DNA of 64,000 nt from Lysobacter sp. yr284 (GTDB lineage: Bacteria > Pseudomonadota > Gammaproteobacteria > Xanthomonadales > Xanthomonadaceae). A model generated the notes under the pieces. The model did no database searches, was not told the DNA's origin, and worked only from the letters and a program-made list of their open reading frames with translations. The stretch is from the NCBI RefSeq assembly GCF_900107375.1, contig NZ_FNPT01000001.1, positions 186,001 to 250,000 on the forward strand, in the 5' to 3' direction. Position numbers and translations under genes: made by a program. Shown here piece after piece: positions 47,305 through 56,201 of the stretch (position 1 is the first letter of the stretch; the number at the start of each line of letters is the position of its first letter).

Positions 47305-47327
47305 AAGCGCTCCATCGGAGCGCTTTT
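47305..47327 (+). terminator. Rho-independent terminator after TetR gene
   Basis: AAGCGCTCC (47305-47313), loop ATC, GGAGCGCTT (47317-47325) then TT. A small family B-like hairpin (GAGGGCCTTCAGGCCCTGCC) follows at 47331-47351. Confidence 0.8.
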
Positions 47328-47352
47328 GCCGGAGGGCCTTCAGGCCCTGCCA
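47328..47352. repeat. Short family B-like palindrome
   Basis: GGAGGGCCTTCAGGCCCTGCC, a truncated version of the family B arm, between the convergent TetR and UgpC genes. Confidence 0.55.
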
Positions 47353-47356
47353 CCAA

Positions 47357-48451
47357 TCACAGCCGCAGTTCGCTGTCGCGGTCGAAGAAGTGCATCCGCT
47401 CGGCCGCATACGACAAATGCACGGTCTCGCCCGCCTGCGGCAGGTGGAACGGCGGCAGCCGCACGACCAGGTCGCAACCGCCGCAGCCGAGGTTGAGGAA
47501 GGCCTCGTTGCCGACCGGCTCGACCACTTCGACCTTGGCCGGCACGGTGTCCGGCCCGGCCTCGGCCAGGTGCATGTCCTCCGGCCGCAGCCCGACCATC
47601 AGCTCGCGGCCGAGGTAGCCGCGCACCGTCTCCAGCAGTTCGCCCTGCGGGCGCAGGCGCAGTTGCACGCCCTCGCCGATCTGCAGGTGCAGGCCGTCGT
47701 CGCGCTCGACCACCGGGCCCCACAGGATGTTCATCTTCGGGCTGCCGAGGAAGGTCGCCACGAACAGGTTGACCGGCCGGTTGTAGAGTTCCATCGGCGT
47801 GTCGATCTGCTGGATCTTGCCTTCCTTCATCACCACGATGCGGTGGCCCAGGGTCATCGCTTCGACCTGGTCGTGGGTGACGTAGACCATGGTCGTGCCG
47901 AGCTGGCGGTGCAGGCGCGCGATCTCGACCCGCATGGTCATGCGCAGCTTGGCGTCGAGGTTGGACAGCGGCTCGTCGAGCAGGAACACCTGGGCCTTGC
48001 GCACCAACGCGCGGCCGAGCGCGACGCGCTGGCGCTGGCCGCCCGACAACGCGGCCGGCTTGCGCTCCAGCAACGGCTCCAGCTCCAGCATCGCCGCCGC
48101 CTCGCCGACCTGGCGGGCGATCTCGGCCTTGCCCAGGCCGCGCAGCTTCAGGCCGAAGCCGAGGTTCTCGGCCACGGTCATGTGCGGGTACAGCGCATAG
48201 CTCTGGAACACCATGGCGATGTCGCGGTCCTTCGGCGGCACCTGGTTGACCACGCGCTCGCCGATACGCAGCTCGCCGCCGCTGATGGTTTCCAGCCCGG
48301 CGATCATCCGCAGCAGGGTCGACTTGCCGCAGCCCGAAGGCCCGACCAGCACCAGCAGCTCGCCGTCGGCGATGTCGAAGCTGGCGTCGGCGACGCCGAC
48401 GTAGCCGTTGGGATAGACCTTGCGCAGATGCTGCAGACTGACCTTCGCCAT
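47357..48451 (-). CDS. ugpC: Sugar ABC transporter ATP-binding protein (UgpC/MalK/MsmK family)
   Basis: 364 residues. The start at 48451 (MAKVSLQHLRKVYPNG) follows GGGAG; the in-frame 12-residue extension is rejected. Walker A GPSGCGKST (37-45), ABC signature LSGGQRQRVALGRAL, Walker B VFLLDEPLSNLDAKL and the switch His in VTHDQVEAM are present. The C-terminal TOBE-type regulatory domain (LGRELMVGLRPEDMHLAE) is typical of CUT1 importers. No permease or binding protein is adjacent, so this is an orphan ATPase, probably shared by several CUT1 systems such as the one at 56202-59346. It is divergent from zwf, with a LacI-type operator in the gap. Confidence 0.93.
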   Translation of the reverse strand: MAKVSLQHLRKVYPNGYVGVADASFDIADGELLVLVGPSGCGKSTLLRMIAGLETISGGELRIGERVVNQVPPKDRDIAMVFQSYALYPHMTVAENLGFGLKLRGLGKAEIARQVGEAAAMLELEPLLERKPAALSGGQRQRVALGRALVRKAQVFLLDEPLSNLDAKLRMTMRVEIARLHRQLGTTMVYVTHDQVEAMTLGHRIVVMKEGKIQQIDTPMELYNRPVNLFVATFLGSPKMNILWGPVVERDDGLHLQIGEGVQLRLRPQGELLETVRGYLGRELMVGLRPEDMHLAEAGPDTVPAKVEVVEPVGNEAFLNLGCGGCDLVVRLPPFHLPQAGETVHLSYAAERMHFFDRDSELRL

Positions 48452-49013
48452 GAATTCTCCCGACTGAGCGAACCGCGCGGTGTGCAATCGGCCGCGCCGT
48501 GGGCTATTCTGCCCATGTAAACGTTTTCATGCACGCCCTGTCGCAGATCGCGTGCGGGGCCGGACCGCTACGGAGACCCGCCCGCGATGAACGACCTGCC
48601 CGCCGTCGCCGCGATGTCCGCACTGCGCGGCGGCGCCGTGGCGCGCCCGGGCCACGGCCGCAAGCGCTGCCGACGCGGTCGGCCCGGACAGCGCCGCAGC
48701 CGATGCGATTCGCACCCGCGCGGCCGCGTCGCATGCCGCGGGTGCGGCCAGGATGGCACGCCGCCCAGGCCCTCGTCGCCGCATGCGCATCGCCGCACTC
48801 GCCCGCTTCGGCGCGGCGCGCCGCCGCGCGCACGCGGGCCATGGCGAATCCCGCGCCCGACGCGTACGCCGCCGCGGCCGCCGCCCTGATTGCATGGGCA
48901 AGGTTCGCCCGCCGCCCAGGCAGCGACTATGCTTGGACGCCGGCCGCGAACGCCACTCGCGCCGCCCCGCGCGGCGTCCGGCCTCCCCCCTTTCCTCTTG
49001 GTCCGTCCGCTCC
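48452..49013. other. 562-bp divergent intergenic region (ugpC / zwf)
   Basis: Apart from the LacI-type operator at 48515-48530 it is extremely GC-rich with no recognisable gene; open frames here have no family features and look like composition artefacts. Confidence 0.5.
48515..48530. promoter_or_regulatory. LacI-type operator between ugpC and zwf
   Basis: ATGTAAACGTTTTCAT, palindromic except at one base pair, centred on AACGTT as in classical LacI/GalR-family sites. It is 64 bp upstream of ugpC, and farther (484 bp) from zwf, so ugpC is the firmer target. Confidence 0.65.
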
Positions 49014-50453
49014 ATGCACGACACTCTGCTGCTGTTCGGCGCCACCGGCGATCTCTCCCAGCGTTACCTGTTCCCGTCGCTGGTCCACCTGTGGCGCGAC
49101 CGCCTGCTGCCGGCGTCGCTGCGCATCGTCGCGGTCGGCCGCCAGGAACACAGCGACGAGGAGTTCCGCGCCTGGCTGCGCGAACGCATGGCCGCCGAGG
49201 TCGCCGACGATCCGGGCATCGTCGAGGAACTGCTCGCGCGCATCGCCTATGTCTCGGTCGACCTGCGCGACGAGGCGGCCATCGCCGCGGCGCTGTCGGC
49301 CTATGCCGACCGCCCCAGCGTGAGTTACCTGGCCACCCCGCCCGACCTGTTCGTGCCTTGCGCCAAGGGCCTGAAGGCCGCCGGCCTGCTCGAAGGCGAG
49401 TCGCGGCTGGTGCTGGAAAAACCCATCGGCCGCGACCTGGCCTCGGCGCGCGGGATCAACGCCGCGCTGCGCGCCTGCCTGGATGAGTCGCGGATCTTCC
49501 GCATCGACCATTACCTGGGCAAGGCCGCGGTGCAGAACCTGCTCGCGCTGCGCTTCGGCAACACCTTGCTGGAAGCGGTGTGGCAGCACCGATGGATCGA
49601 GTCGGTCGACATCTTCGTCGGCGAGACCGCTGGCGTGGACGGCCGCGAAGGCTATTACGCCGGCTACGGCGCGCTGCGCGACATGGTCCAGAACCACATG
49701 CTGCAACTGCTGGCGCTGATCGCGATGGAGCCGCCGGCGGCGCTGGACGCCGATTCGATCCGCGACGAGAAGCGCAAGGTGCTGCGCACGCTGCGCCCGG
49801 TGACGGCCGCGGACGCCGCCGAGCGCACGGTGCGCGGGCGCTACGGCGCCGGCGTGGTCGAGGGCCGCGCGGTGAAAGGCTTCGTCCACGAATCGCCGGT
49901 GGAGACCTTCGTCGCGGTCGAGACCTTCATCGACAACTGGCGCTGGGCGGGCGTGCCTTTCCGGTTGGTCACCGGCAAGCGCCTGGCCGAGCGCGCCACC
50001 GAAGTGGTGGTGTCGTTCCGGCCGACCTCGCACTGGCTGTTCGAACGCCCGCGCCGCGGCCGCGAGCGCCCCAACCGCCTGCGCATGCGCCTGCAGCCCG
50101 ACGAAACCATCGAACTGGGCCTGATGGGCAGCCTGGCCGCGCCGGAATGGGGCGCGCTGGAGCTCAAGCCGATGTCGCTGGACCTGTCGATGTCGGCCTC
50201 GCCGCAGCGGCGCATCGCCTACGAGCGGCTGATCGTCGACGCGCTGCGCGGCAACCAGACCCTGTTCGTGCGCGACGACGAAGTCGAGGCGGCGTGGCAG
50301 TGGATCGACAGCATCGAGAACGCGTGGAGCGAAACCGCGCAGCCGGCGCTGGACTACCCCGCCGGCTCCTGGGGCCCGGCCGAGGCCGAACGCTTCCTGC
50401 CGCCGACCAACGGCGGCACGCATTCCAACCGCACGGGCGGGGGCCAGGCATGA
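49014..50453 (+). CDS. zwf: Glucose-6-phosphate 1-dehydrogenase
   Basis: 479 residues. It oxidises glucose-6-phosphate to 6-phosphogluconolactone with NAD(P)+. The start is MHDTLLLFGATGDLSQRYLF, with the dinucleotide motif GATGDLS. The catalytic signature RIDHYLGK lies at residues 163-170. LEKPIGRDL and the C-terminal substrate regions (GYYAGYGALRDMVQNHMLQL) are conserved. The stop overlaps the glk start (ATGA). It is the first gene of zwf-glk-pgl, which supplies 6-phosphogluconate to the Entner-Doudoroff pathway. Confidence 0.97.
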   Translation: MHDTLLLFGATGDLSQRYLFPSLVHLWRDRLLPASLRIVAVGRQEHSDEEFRAWLRERMAAEVADDPGIVEELLARIAYVSVDLRDEAAIAAALSAYADRPSVSYLATPPDLFVPCAKGLKAAGLLEGESRLVLEKPIGRDLASARGINAALRACLDESRIFRIDHYLGKAAVQNLLALRFGNTLLEAVWQHRWIESVDIFVGETAGVDGREGYYAGYGALRDMVQNHMLQLLALIAMEPPAALDADSIRDEKRKVLRTLRPVTAADAAERTVRGRYGAGVVEGRAVKGFVHESPVETFVAVETFIDNWRWAGVPFRLVTGKRLAERATEVVVSFRPTSHWLFERPRRGRERPNRLRMRLQPDETIELGLMGSLAAPEWGALELKPMSLDLSMSASPQRRIAYERLIVDALRGNQTLFVRDDEVEAAWQWIDSIENAWSETAQPALDYPAGSWGPAEAERFLPPTNGGTHSNRTGGGQA

Positions 50454-51439
50454 CCGGCGCGTTGTTGGCCGACATCGGCGGCACCAACGCCCGCTTCGCC
50501 CTGGCCGCTTCCGACCCGTCCGCGCCGGCGCTGCTGCCCGACAGCGTGCAGGTCTACGCGGTCGCCGACTTTCCCTCGCTGGCCGACGCCGCTCGGCATT
50601 ACCTCGACAAGGTCGGTGCCGCGCCGAGCCACGGCGTGTTCGCGGTGGCCGGACGGGTCGACGGCGACGAGGCGCGGATCACCAACCATCCGTGGGTGAT
50701 CTCGGCCGAGCGCACGCGCATCGCGCTGGGGCTGACCCGGATCGACTTGGTCAACGACTTCGCCGCGCAGGCGATGGCGGTGTCGCTGCTCGGCGTCGGC
50801 GACGTGGTGCCGATCGGCGGCGTGCGCTGGAACGGCTGGAACGACAGCGGCGACCGCACCTACGCGATCATCGGCCCCGGCACCGGCCTGGGCGTGGGCG
50901 CGCTGCTGCGCCGCGACGGGCGCTTCTATCCGTTGCAGACCGAAGGCGGCCACGTCAGCTTCGCGCCGAACAATCCCGAGGAGATCGACGTCCTCAAGCG
51001 CCTGTCGGGCGAGTTCGGGCGGGTGTCGAACGAACGCCTGATCAGCGGCAGCGGCCTGGTCAACCTGCACCGCGCGCTGAGCCAGATCGCCGGCGAAGAC
51101 CCCGGCCCGCTGCAACCGCAGGACATCACCGCGATGGCGCGCGAAGGCGACGTGCGCTGCCTGCGCGCGATCGACGTGTTCTGCGCGGTGTTCGGCGCCG
51201 CCGCCGGCGACCTGGTGCTGACCCTGGGCGCATGGGACGGGGTGTTCCTGCCCGGCGGCCTGGTGCCCAAGCTGATGCCGTGGCTGGCGCACTCGGGCTT
51301 TCGCCAGCGCTTCGAACACAAGGGCCGGTTCTCGCCGACCATGGCGCGGGTGCCGACCCTGGCGGTGACCCATCCGCAGCCCGGCCTGCTCGGCGCCGCC
51401 GCGCTGGCCGCGCAGTGCGCGCTCAAGGCTGCTGCGTAG
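50450..51439 (+). CDS. glk: Glucokinase
   Basis: 329 residues, the bacterial ATP-dependent glucokinase family (ROK-distant, E. coli Glk-like). Phosphate-1 motif LLADIGGTNARFAL at the N-terminus, NDFAAQAMAV with the catalytic Asp, GPGTGLGVGALL, EGGHVSFAPNNPEE and FLPGGLVPKL are all visible. Its ATG overlaps the zwf stop by four bases, so the two are translationally coupled. It phosphorylates glucose released by the GH65 phosphorylase and the glycosidases encoded nearby, directly feeding Zwf. Confidence 0.96.
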   Translation: MTGALLADIGGTNARFALAASDPSAPALLPDSVQVYAVADFPSLADAARHYLDKVGAAPSHGVFAVAGRVDGDEARITNHPWVISAERTRIALGLTRIDLVNDFAAQAMAVSLLGVGDVVPIGGVRWNGWNDSGDRTYAIIGPGTGLGVGALLRRDGRFYPLQTEGGHVSFAPNNPEEIDVLKRLSGEFGRVSNERLISGSGLVNLHRALSQIAGEDPGPLQPQDITAMAREGDVRCLRAIDVFCAVFGAAAGDLVLTLGAWDGVFLPGGLVPKLMPWLAHSGFRQRFEHKGRFSPTMARVPTLAVTHPQPGLLGAAALAAQCALKAAA

Positions 51440-51820
51440 TTCCGACGCCGCGGCTGCGACGACGGCTCAGGCCGCGAGGCGGCCGTCGCGCCTTCGCCGA
51501 TCCGGGCCGCGCGCGCGCTCCCTTCGTTGCTGCGAAAGCCGCAATTCGTTTTGACGTTGCGTTGAATGTGTAGCGGCAACGGCAAAATCAAAATGGATTC
51601 CGGCTTTCGCCGGAATGACGGCGGCAGTTCCGGCCTCTTTCATCCAGCGGCCCGCCGCGCGGCTTCGCCAGGACGCCCGCGTTCGACGCAACCACGCTGC
51701 AGCCGCCCGGCGCTGCTCGCGCTGCCGAGCCTTAGTGCGTAATCCAACCGCCCGCGCATGAGGCATCAGTCACATTCACTCAGCACACCGGCTTAAACCC
51801 GTGCATGCGAAGATCGCCGC
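51440..51820. other. 381-bp gap between glk and pgl
   Basis: It contains one family C palindrome at 51595-51619. No gene or clear promoter was seen. The gap means pgl may have its own promoter despite its functional link to zwf-glk. Confidence 0.5.
51595..51619. repeat. Palindromic intergenic repeat, family C
   Basis: ATTCCGGC-TTTC-GCCGGAAT (51597-51616) flanked by GG and GAC, the common 'ATTCCGGCTTTCGCCGGAAT' repeat of Xanthomonadales genomes. Confidence 0.8.
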
Positions 51821-52567
51821 ATGCTCGACGACCCCACTCCCGTCCCGCACGATCCCGCCCAGCCGCAGGCCGCGCCGTATCGCTGGCACGAGCACCGCAA
51901 CGCCGATGCCTGGGTCTGGGCCTGCGCGGTGGCCATCGCCGCGGAGCTGCGCCGCGACCTCGCCCGCCGCCCGCGCTCGCGCCTGCTGCTGTCCGGCGGC
52001 ACCACGCCGGCGCCGGTGTACCGCGCCCTGGCACGCGCGCCGCTGGAGTGGGCGCGGGTCGATGTGGCCCTGGTCGACGAACGCTGGCTGCAGCCCAGCG
52101 ACTCGGACAGCAACGCCTGGCTGGTGAAGCAGAACCTGCTGCGCGACAACGCCGCGATGGCGCGCTTGGAATCGCTGACCCGCCCCGGCCACGGCATGGA
52201 GGAAGCGGTCGCCTTCGCCAACGCCCACGCCCGCCAGAGCGCCGCCGCGGCGGTGCTGGGCATGGGCGAGGACGGCCACACCGCCTCGCTGTTCCCGAAC
52301 ATGGCCGCATTCGACCGGGTGCTGGCGTCGAAGCAGCCCTACGTCGCCATCGACGCCGGCGGCCAGCCCGGCGCGAAGCAATGGCGCAAGCGCATCAGCC
52401 TGACCCCGAACGGATTGGCGTATGCGCAATCGCGGTTCCTGCTGATCCAGGGCAAGGCCAAGCGCGAGGTGTTCGCGCAGGCGCTGGCCGACGGCGACCC
52501 CAAGCGCTGGCCGGTGTTGCTGGCGATGCAGGGCGAGGTGCCGCTAGACGTGCATTGGTGCCCGTAA
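51821..52567 (+). CDS. pgl: 6-phosphogluconolactonase
   Basis: 248 residues. It hydrolyses 6-phosphogluconolactone, the product of Zwf. Motifs of the NagB-like family are present: RLLLSGGTTPAPVYRAL, VDVALVDERWLQPSDSDSNA, LGMGEDGHTASLFPN and the C-terminal KRISLTPNGLAYAQSRFLLI with GKAKREVFAQAL. It lies 381 bp downstream of glk on the same strand. Start ATG at 51821; the upstream Shine-Dalgarno is weak. Confidence 0.95.
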   Translation: MLDDPTPVPHDPAQPQAAPYRWHEHRNADAWVWACAVAIAAELRRDLARRPRSRLLLSGGTTPAPVYRALARAPLEWARVDVALVDERWLQPSDSDSNAWLVKQNLLRDNAAMARLESLTRPGHGMEEAVAFANAHARQSAAAAVLGMGEDGHTASLFPNMAAFDRVLASKQPYVAIDAGGQPGAKQWRKRISLTPNGLAYAQSRFLLIQGKAKREVFAQALADGDPKRWPVLLAMQGEVPLDVHWCP

Positions 52568-52593
52568 CGGCGCGGGCATCGCGAAACCCATCT

Positions 52594-52682
52594 GTCGTCA
52601 TGCCCGCGAAGGCGGGCATCCGGGGCTTCGCCGCGACAACGCTCTGAAGTCTCTGGATAGCCGCCTTCGCGGGAACGACGGC
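52594..52682. repeat. Palindromic intergenic repeat, family C (long form)
   Basis: ATGCCCGCGAAGGCGGGCAT hairpin (52600-52619) at one end and GCCGCCTTCGCGGGAACGAC at the other, with GGCTTCGCCGCGACAACGCT between. This is the long variant of the repeat at 51595. Confidence 0.75.
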
Positions 52683-52702
52683 ATCGAGGATTGCGCGCTG
52701 CC

Positions 52703-52786
52703 TTGTGGGAGGGGCTTCAGCCCCGGCGCTTTTGTCTAAGACGTGGCGATCCGGCCGGAAAGTGTCGGGCCTGAAGGCCCTCCCAC
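52703..52786. repeat. Palindromic intergenic repeat, family B
   Basis: TGTGGGAGGGGCTTCAGCCC on the left and GGGCCTGAAGGCCCTCCCAC on the right, between convergent pgl and the large glycosidase gene. Confidence 0.8.
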
Positions 52787-52799
52787 GGATCCTCGCGAC

Positions 52800-55700
52800 T
52801 CACTCCACCTCGACCGTCACCCGCGCCGGCGTCCGCTCGATCCTGAGCTCGCCGTCCTTCCATTCGCGCGTCTTGCCGCCCACCACCGTGCGTCCGGGCT
52901 TCGCCGCCAGCGGCCACTTCAGCGCCAACCCGCCGGGCGGCATACGCAGGCCCGAATCCAGTTCGAACACGACCTGCGAACCCGCGCGGCGCAGGCGATA
53001 GCCCAACGCCCCGTACGGCGTGCGCAGCCCCGCGACCGTCACGCCCTCGCCTTGCAGCCAGTCCGCCGGCACGCCCGCGGCCAGCACCAGCGATTGGTCG
53101 AGGTCGCGGGTGTAGGCGAACATCTCCAGCACCGAGCGCACATAGTCCGATTCGACCCAGGCGTGCGGCAGGTCGCCGACGAAGAACGGCTTGCGCGGCG
53201 TGCGCGAGACCACCTCGGCCCACTGGTTCCAGCCGCGCGGCTGCTGGTCCTTGAAGAAGAAATCCAGCGCCTCGTGCGCGCGCTCGCGCCAGCCCAGGCG
53301 CACGAAGCTGCCGACGGTGCGCAGTTCGTACGGGGTGTAGTCCTTCCATTCGCGGCGGCCGTCGCGGCGATCGACGAACTCCTTCCAGTAGCGCTGGAAG
53401 GTGTTGTCCAGCAGCGGTTGCGGCAGCCGGCCCTGCTCGCCGCCGGGCGCCAGCGCGATGGTGGTCGAGGTGGCGTCGAAATCGCCGAGTTCGGCGGCGC
53501 CGGGAATGTAGTCGATGCCGTGGCGGCGCGCGGCGTGGCCGATGGAGGCGTACAGGTCGGCGCGGAACTGGTCGCGCGCGGCCGCGAACGCGCGCGCGTC
53601 CTCGTCCTTGCCGAGCCAGTTCGCGATCTCGACCGCGTCCTTGTAGCCGCGCAGCGCCCAGAAATTGTCCCAGTACGAATGCATCGGCTTGGCCGAATAG
53701 CCTTCGTGGCTGATCGAGGCCGGCATCATCCCGTAGAACGCCGGATCGCGCGCGCGGTTGGCCTCGGTGCGCTCGCTCGCGCGCAACTGGTCCATGTAGC
53801 GCACCGCACCGACCACGTGCGGCCACATCTGCGCGAGCAAGGCGCGGTTGCGGTCGTAGCGGTACTGCTCGGCGATGGCGAAGATCAGCTCGCCGTGGCT
53901 GTCGTTCTCCGGCACCGGGTCGCTGCCGCGGTCGTCGACGCAGCACGGCACCTTGCCGTTGGCGAACTGGTACGGCGCGTACCAGCGCAGGAATTGTTCG
54001 GCCACGTCCTCGCGGCCCAGCCGCAACAAACCTTCGTTGATCATCGCGCCGTCGCGGATCCAGGCGCGCGCGTAGGAGCGCGTGCCCGGCTGCAGGCGCG
54101 GGCCGGTGCGGCTGATCAGCATGTGCGCGAGCGCGGTGCGCAGGGTGTCGACCAGATGCTGGCCGGACGCGGGCACCCGCAGCCGGACCCGGTCGAGCTT
54201 GTCGCGCCACTGCTGCGCCACGATCTTCTGGCGCTCGCCGGCTTCGGCCAGGTCGACGAAGCGGCCGTCGTCCTCGCCGATCAGCGCGCTGCTCCAGGCG
54301 AACTCGCGCGACTGCCCCGGCCCCAACGTCACTCGATAGACCAGCGCGCCGGAGGCCATCGCGTTGCGGTCGTTTTCGATACCGGTCGAGACCGAACCGC
54401 CGAAGCGGCCCAGGAACTCGGCCTGCGCGCTGCAGTCGCCGCAGCGCCGGCGCCAGTCGGCCCGGGCCAGCGACTCGACCACGCCGCCCTGGTCGAAGCT
54501 CGCCGCCAGCGTGGCGTCGGCCGCGCTGGCCTGGATCCGCCGCGCCGACACCCGCCCCTCGCCGCCTTCGACGCTGAAGCCGTGCGTGTCGGTCGTCAGG
54601 CTGCCGATGCGGCTGACGCCGCCGACCTGGCTGAGGAACTGGGTCGGCGGATTGACCTGCAGCGGCCGCAACGCGAGCACGAACTGGTAGCTGCGCTCGC
54701 GATCGGTGTCGTTGCTGAGCCGGTAGCGCGCGATCAGGCGCGCGCCGCCGCCGCTGTGGCGGCGGTCGTCGGCGAAGGCGGTGATGTCGAGCTTGAACTG
54801 CGGATGCCGCCAGTGCGCCGACGGGATCGGCAGGTAGCCGTCCTGCAGCGTCTGCGAGGTCTGCACGTCGGCCCAGGTGACCAGCTCGTCGTCGCTGACC
54901 ACGAACGGCTCCAGGCTGAAGCCGCCCTTGCCCACTTCGACCGCGCCGTCCTCGCCGATCAGCGCCTGGTCGGTGCCGCCGTCGACGCCGATCAAGGTCC
55001 AGTACGGCTGCTCGCCGCTGAAACCGCGCGGGAAGCGCCCGCGCGGCGCCTCGGCGGCGATGGCGCGGACGAAATCGTTGGGGGTGGCGGCGAATTGGAG
55101 CGGCTTGACCTCGAACTCGGCCAGGGCGATGTCGGCGCCAGGGCCGCCGTGCGCGGTCAGGCGCAGGTAGCGCGCCTGCGCTTCGGGCAACGCGAGGTAG
55201 TCCGCACCGCCGTCGCCATCGCCGAGCGCGGCGGCGTCGCGCCACTGCCGGCCGTCGTCGGACAAGGCCAGCCGATAGCTCGACGCGTAGGCCTGGCCGA
55301 GCCAGCGCAGCACCACGCCGCCGAGCTCGCGCGAGCGGCCGAGGTCGAAGGTGAACTGCGGCGGCTTGGCTGGATCGAGCCGCGCCCGCCAGGCGGTGTC
55401 GCGCTTGCCGTCGACCGCGTCGCCGGCCGCGCCGCCGGGCAGCGCGGCATTGGCGCTGGCGCGGCCCGCGTAGGGCCCGCCCGGATCGACCGGCAGCGGC
55501 TGCAGGCTCAGCGAGTCGAAACACACCGAGCCCTTGCCGCCGGCGCTGTTGTAGACGGTGAACTCGAGCTTGGCGCTGCGGCGCAGGCTCGGGTCGGGAT
55601 CCGGGCCCCAGGCGCGGGCGATATGCCGCTTCTTGTAGACCACCGGCGTCCATTGCCGGGGGTAGTCGTAGCGCGGCTTGTTGACCCACCACACGTTGTC

Positions 55701-56117
55701 GCCGCTGGCGTCGACCAGCTTGAACTGCAGGTCGTTGGCCGGCGAGTCGCCACGCAACTGGAACGCGAACTGATAGTTGTCGGGGTAGTCCAGCGGCAGT
55801 TCGCGCTGCAGGCCGGCGTAGCCGGAGACGCCGTTGAAGTCGTAGTCCAGGCACAGCGCGCCGCCGTCGGCGCCTTCGGTCTTGCGCAGCGTGGCGGCGA
55901 CCTGGTCGGACACCACGACCGTCCACGGCGCGGCGGACTCGAAGTCGTCGAGCATGTGCGCAGCGCCGGCGGAGGCCGCCGGCGATGCCGCTTCGGCCGC
56001 GCAGGCCAGCAGCAGCAAGCCCGCCGCCGAAGCCGCGACCGCCCTCGCCTTCCCGCGCCCATTCGCCGCAACGCCGGCCCGGGAAAACCGCAACGTCGGG
56101 GACAACCACTTCGCCAT
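52800..56117 (-). CDS. Exported glycoside hydrolase-like protein, F5/8-type domain plus (alpha/alpha)6 barrel
   Basis: 1105 residues. The start at 56117 follows AAGGAG. The N-terminal hydrophobic segment ends LLLLACAAEA, either a lipobox (Cys39) or a Sec cleavage site. A carbohydrate-binding-type beta-sandwich (about 60-200) is followed by an F5/8-type C/discoidin-like domain (about 210-340: GDAVDGKRDTAWRARLDPAK, RYLRLTAHGGPGADIALAEF). A beta-rich region (about 350-560) leads to an (alpha/alpha)6-type catalytic barrel (about 570-1030), with TRSYARAWIRDGAMINEGLL, NGKVPCCVDDRG, DSHGELIFAIAEQYRY and WNQWAEVVSRTPRKPFFVGD. Family assignment is not certain; the sequence suggests a six-hairpin glycosidase. 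It is the last gene of the ABC-transporter operon. Confidence 0.85.
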   Translation of the reverse strand: MAKWLSPTLRFSRAGVAANGRGKARAVAASAAGLLLLACAAEAASPAASAGAAHMLDDFESAAPWTVVVSDQVAATLRKTEGADGGALCLDYDFNGVSGYAGLQRELPLDYPDNYQFAFQLRGDSPANDLQFKLVDASGDNVWWVNKPRYDYPRQWTPVVYKKRHIARAWGPDPDPSLRRSAKLEFTVYNSAGGKGSVCFDSLSLQPLPVDPGGPYAGRASANAALPGGAAGDAVDGKRDTAWRARLDPAKPPQFTFDLGRSRELGGVVLRWLGQAYASSYRLALSDDGRQWRDAAALGDGDGGADYLALPEAQARYLRLTAHGGPGADIALAEFEVKPLQFAATPNDFVRAIAAEAPRGRFPRGFSGEQPYWTLIGVDGGTDQALIGEDGAVEVGKGGFSLEPFVVSDDELVTWADVQTSQTLQDGYLPIPSAHWRHPQFKLDITAFADDRRHSGGGARLIARYRLSNDTDRERSYQFVLALRPLQVNPPTQFLSQVGGVSRIGSLTTDTHGFSVEGGEGRVSARRIQASAADATLAASFDQGGVVESLARADWRRRCGDCSAQAEFLGRFGGSVSTGIENDRNAMASGALVYRVTLGPGQSREFAWSSALIGEDDGRFVDLAEAGERQKIVAQQWRDKLDRVRLRVPASGQHLVDTLRTALAHMLISRTGPRLQPGTRSYARAWIRDGAMINEGLLRLGREDVAEQFLRWYAPYQFANGKVPCCVDDRGSDPVPENDSHGELIFAIAEQYRYDRNRALLAQMWPHVVGAVRYMDQLRASERTEANRARDPAFYGMMPASISHEGYSAKPMHSYWDNFWALRGYKDAVEIANWLGKDEDARAFAAARDQFRADLYASIGHAARRHGIDYIPGAAELGDFDATSTTIALAPGGEQGRLPQPLLDNTFQRYWKEFVDRRDGRREWKDYTPYELRTVGSFVRLGWRERAHEALDFFFKDQQPRGWNQWAEVVSRTPRKPFFVGDLPHAWVESDYVRSVLEMFAYTRDLDQSLVLAAGVPADWLQGEGVTVAGLRTPYGALGYRLRRAGSQVVFELDSGLRMPPGGLALKWPLAAKPGRTVVGGKTREWKDGELRIERTPARVTVEVE

Positions 56118-56201
56118 CGCTCGCACTCCTTCCGCCGCCACTCGCGGCCCATCCATCGCGACTATCGCAGCCCCGGGCACCGGCAAGCGCCCGACGCGGT
56201 C

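Noticed and set aside
48499-49323. Open frames in the ugpC-zwf gap that could be read as a gene
   Set aside because: Extreme Arg/Pro/Ala content, no ribosome binding site, and the zwf coding region overlaps the 3' part in another frame.
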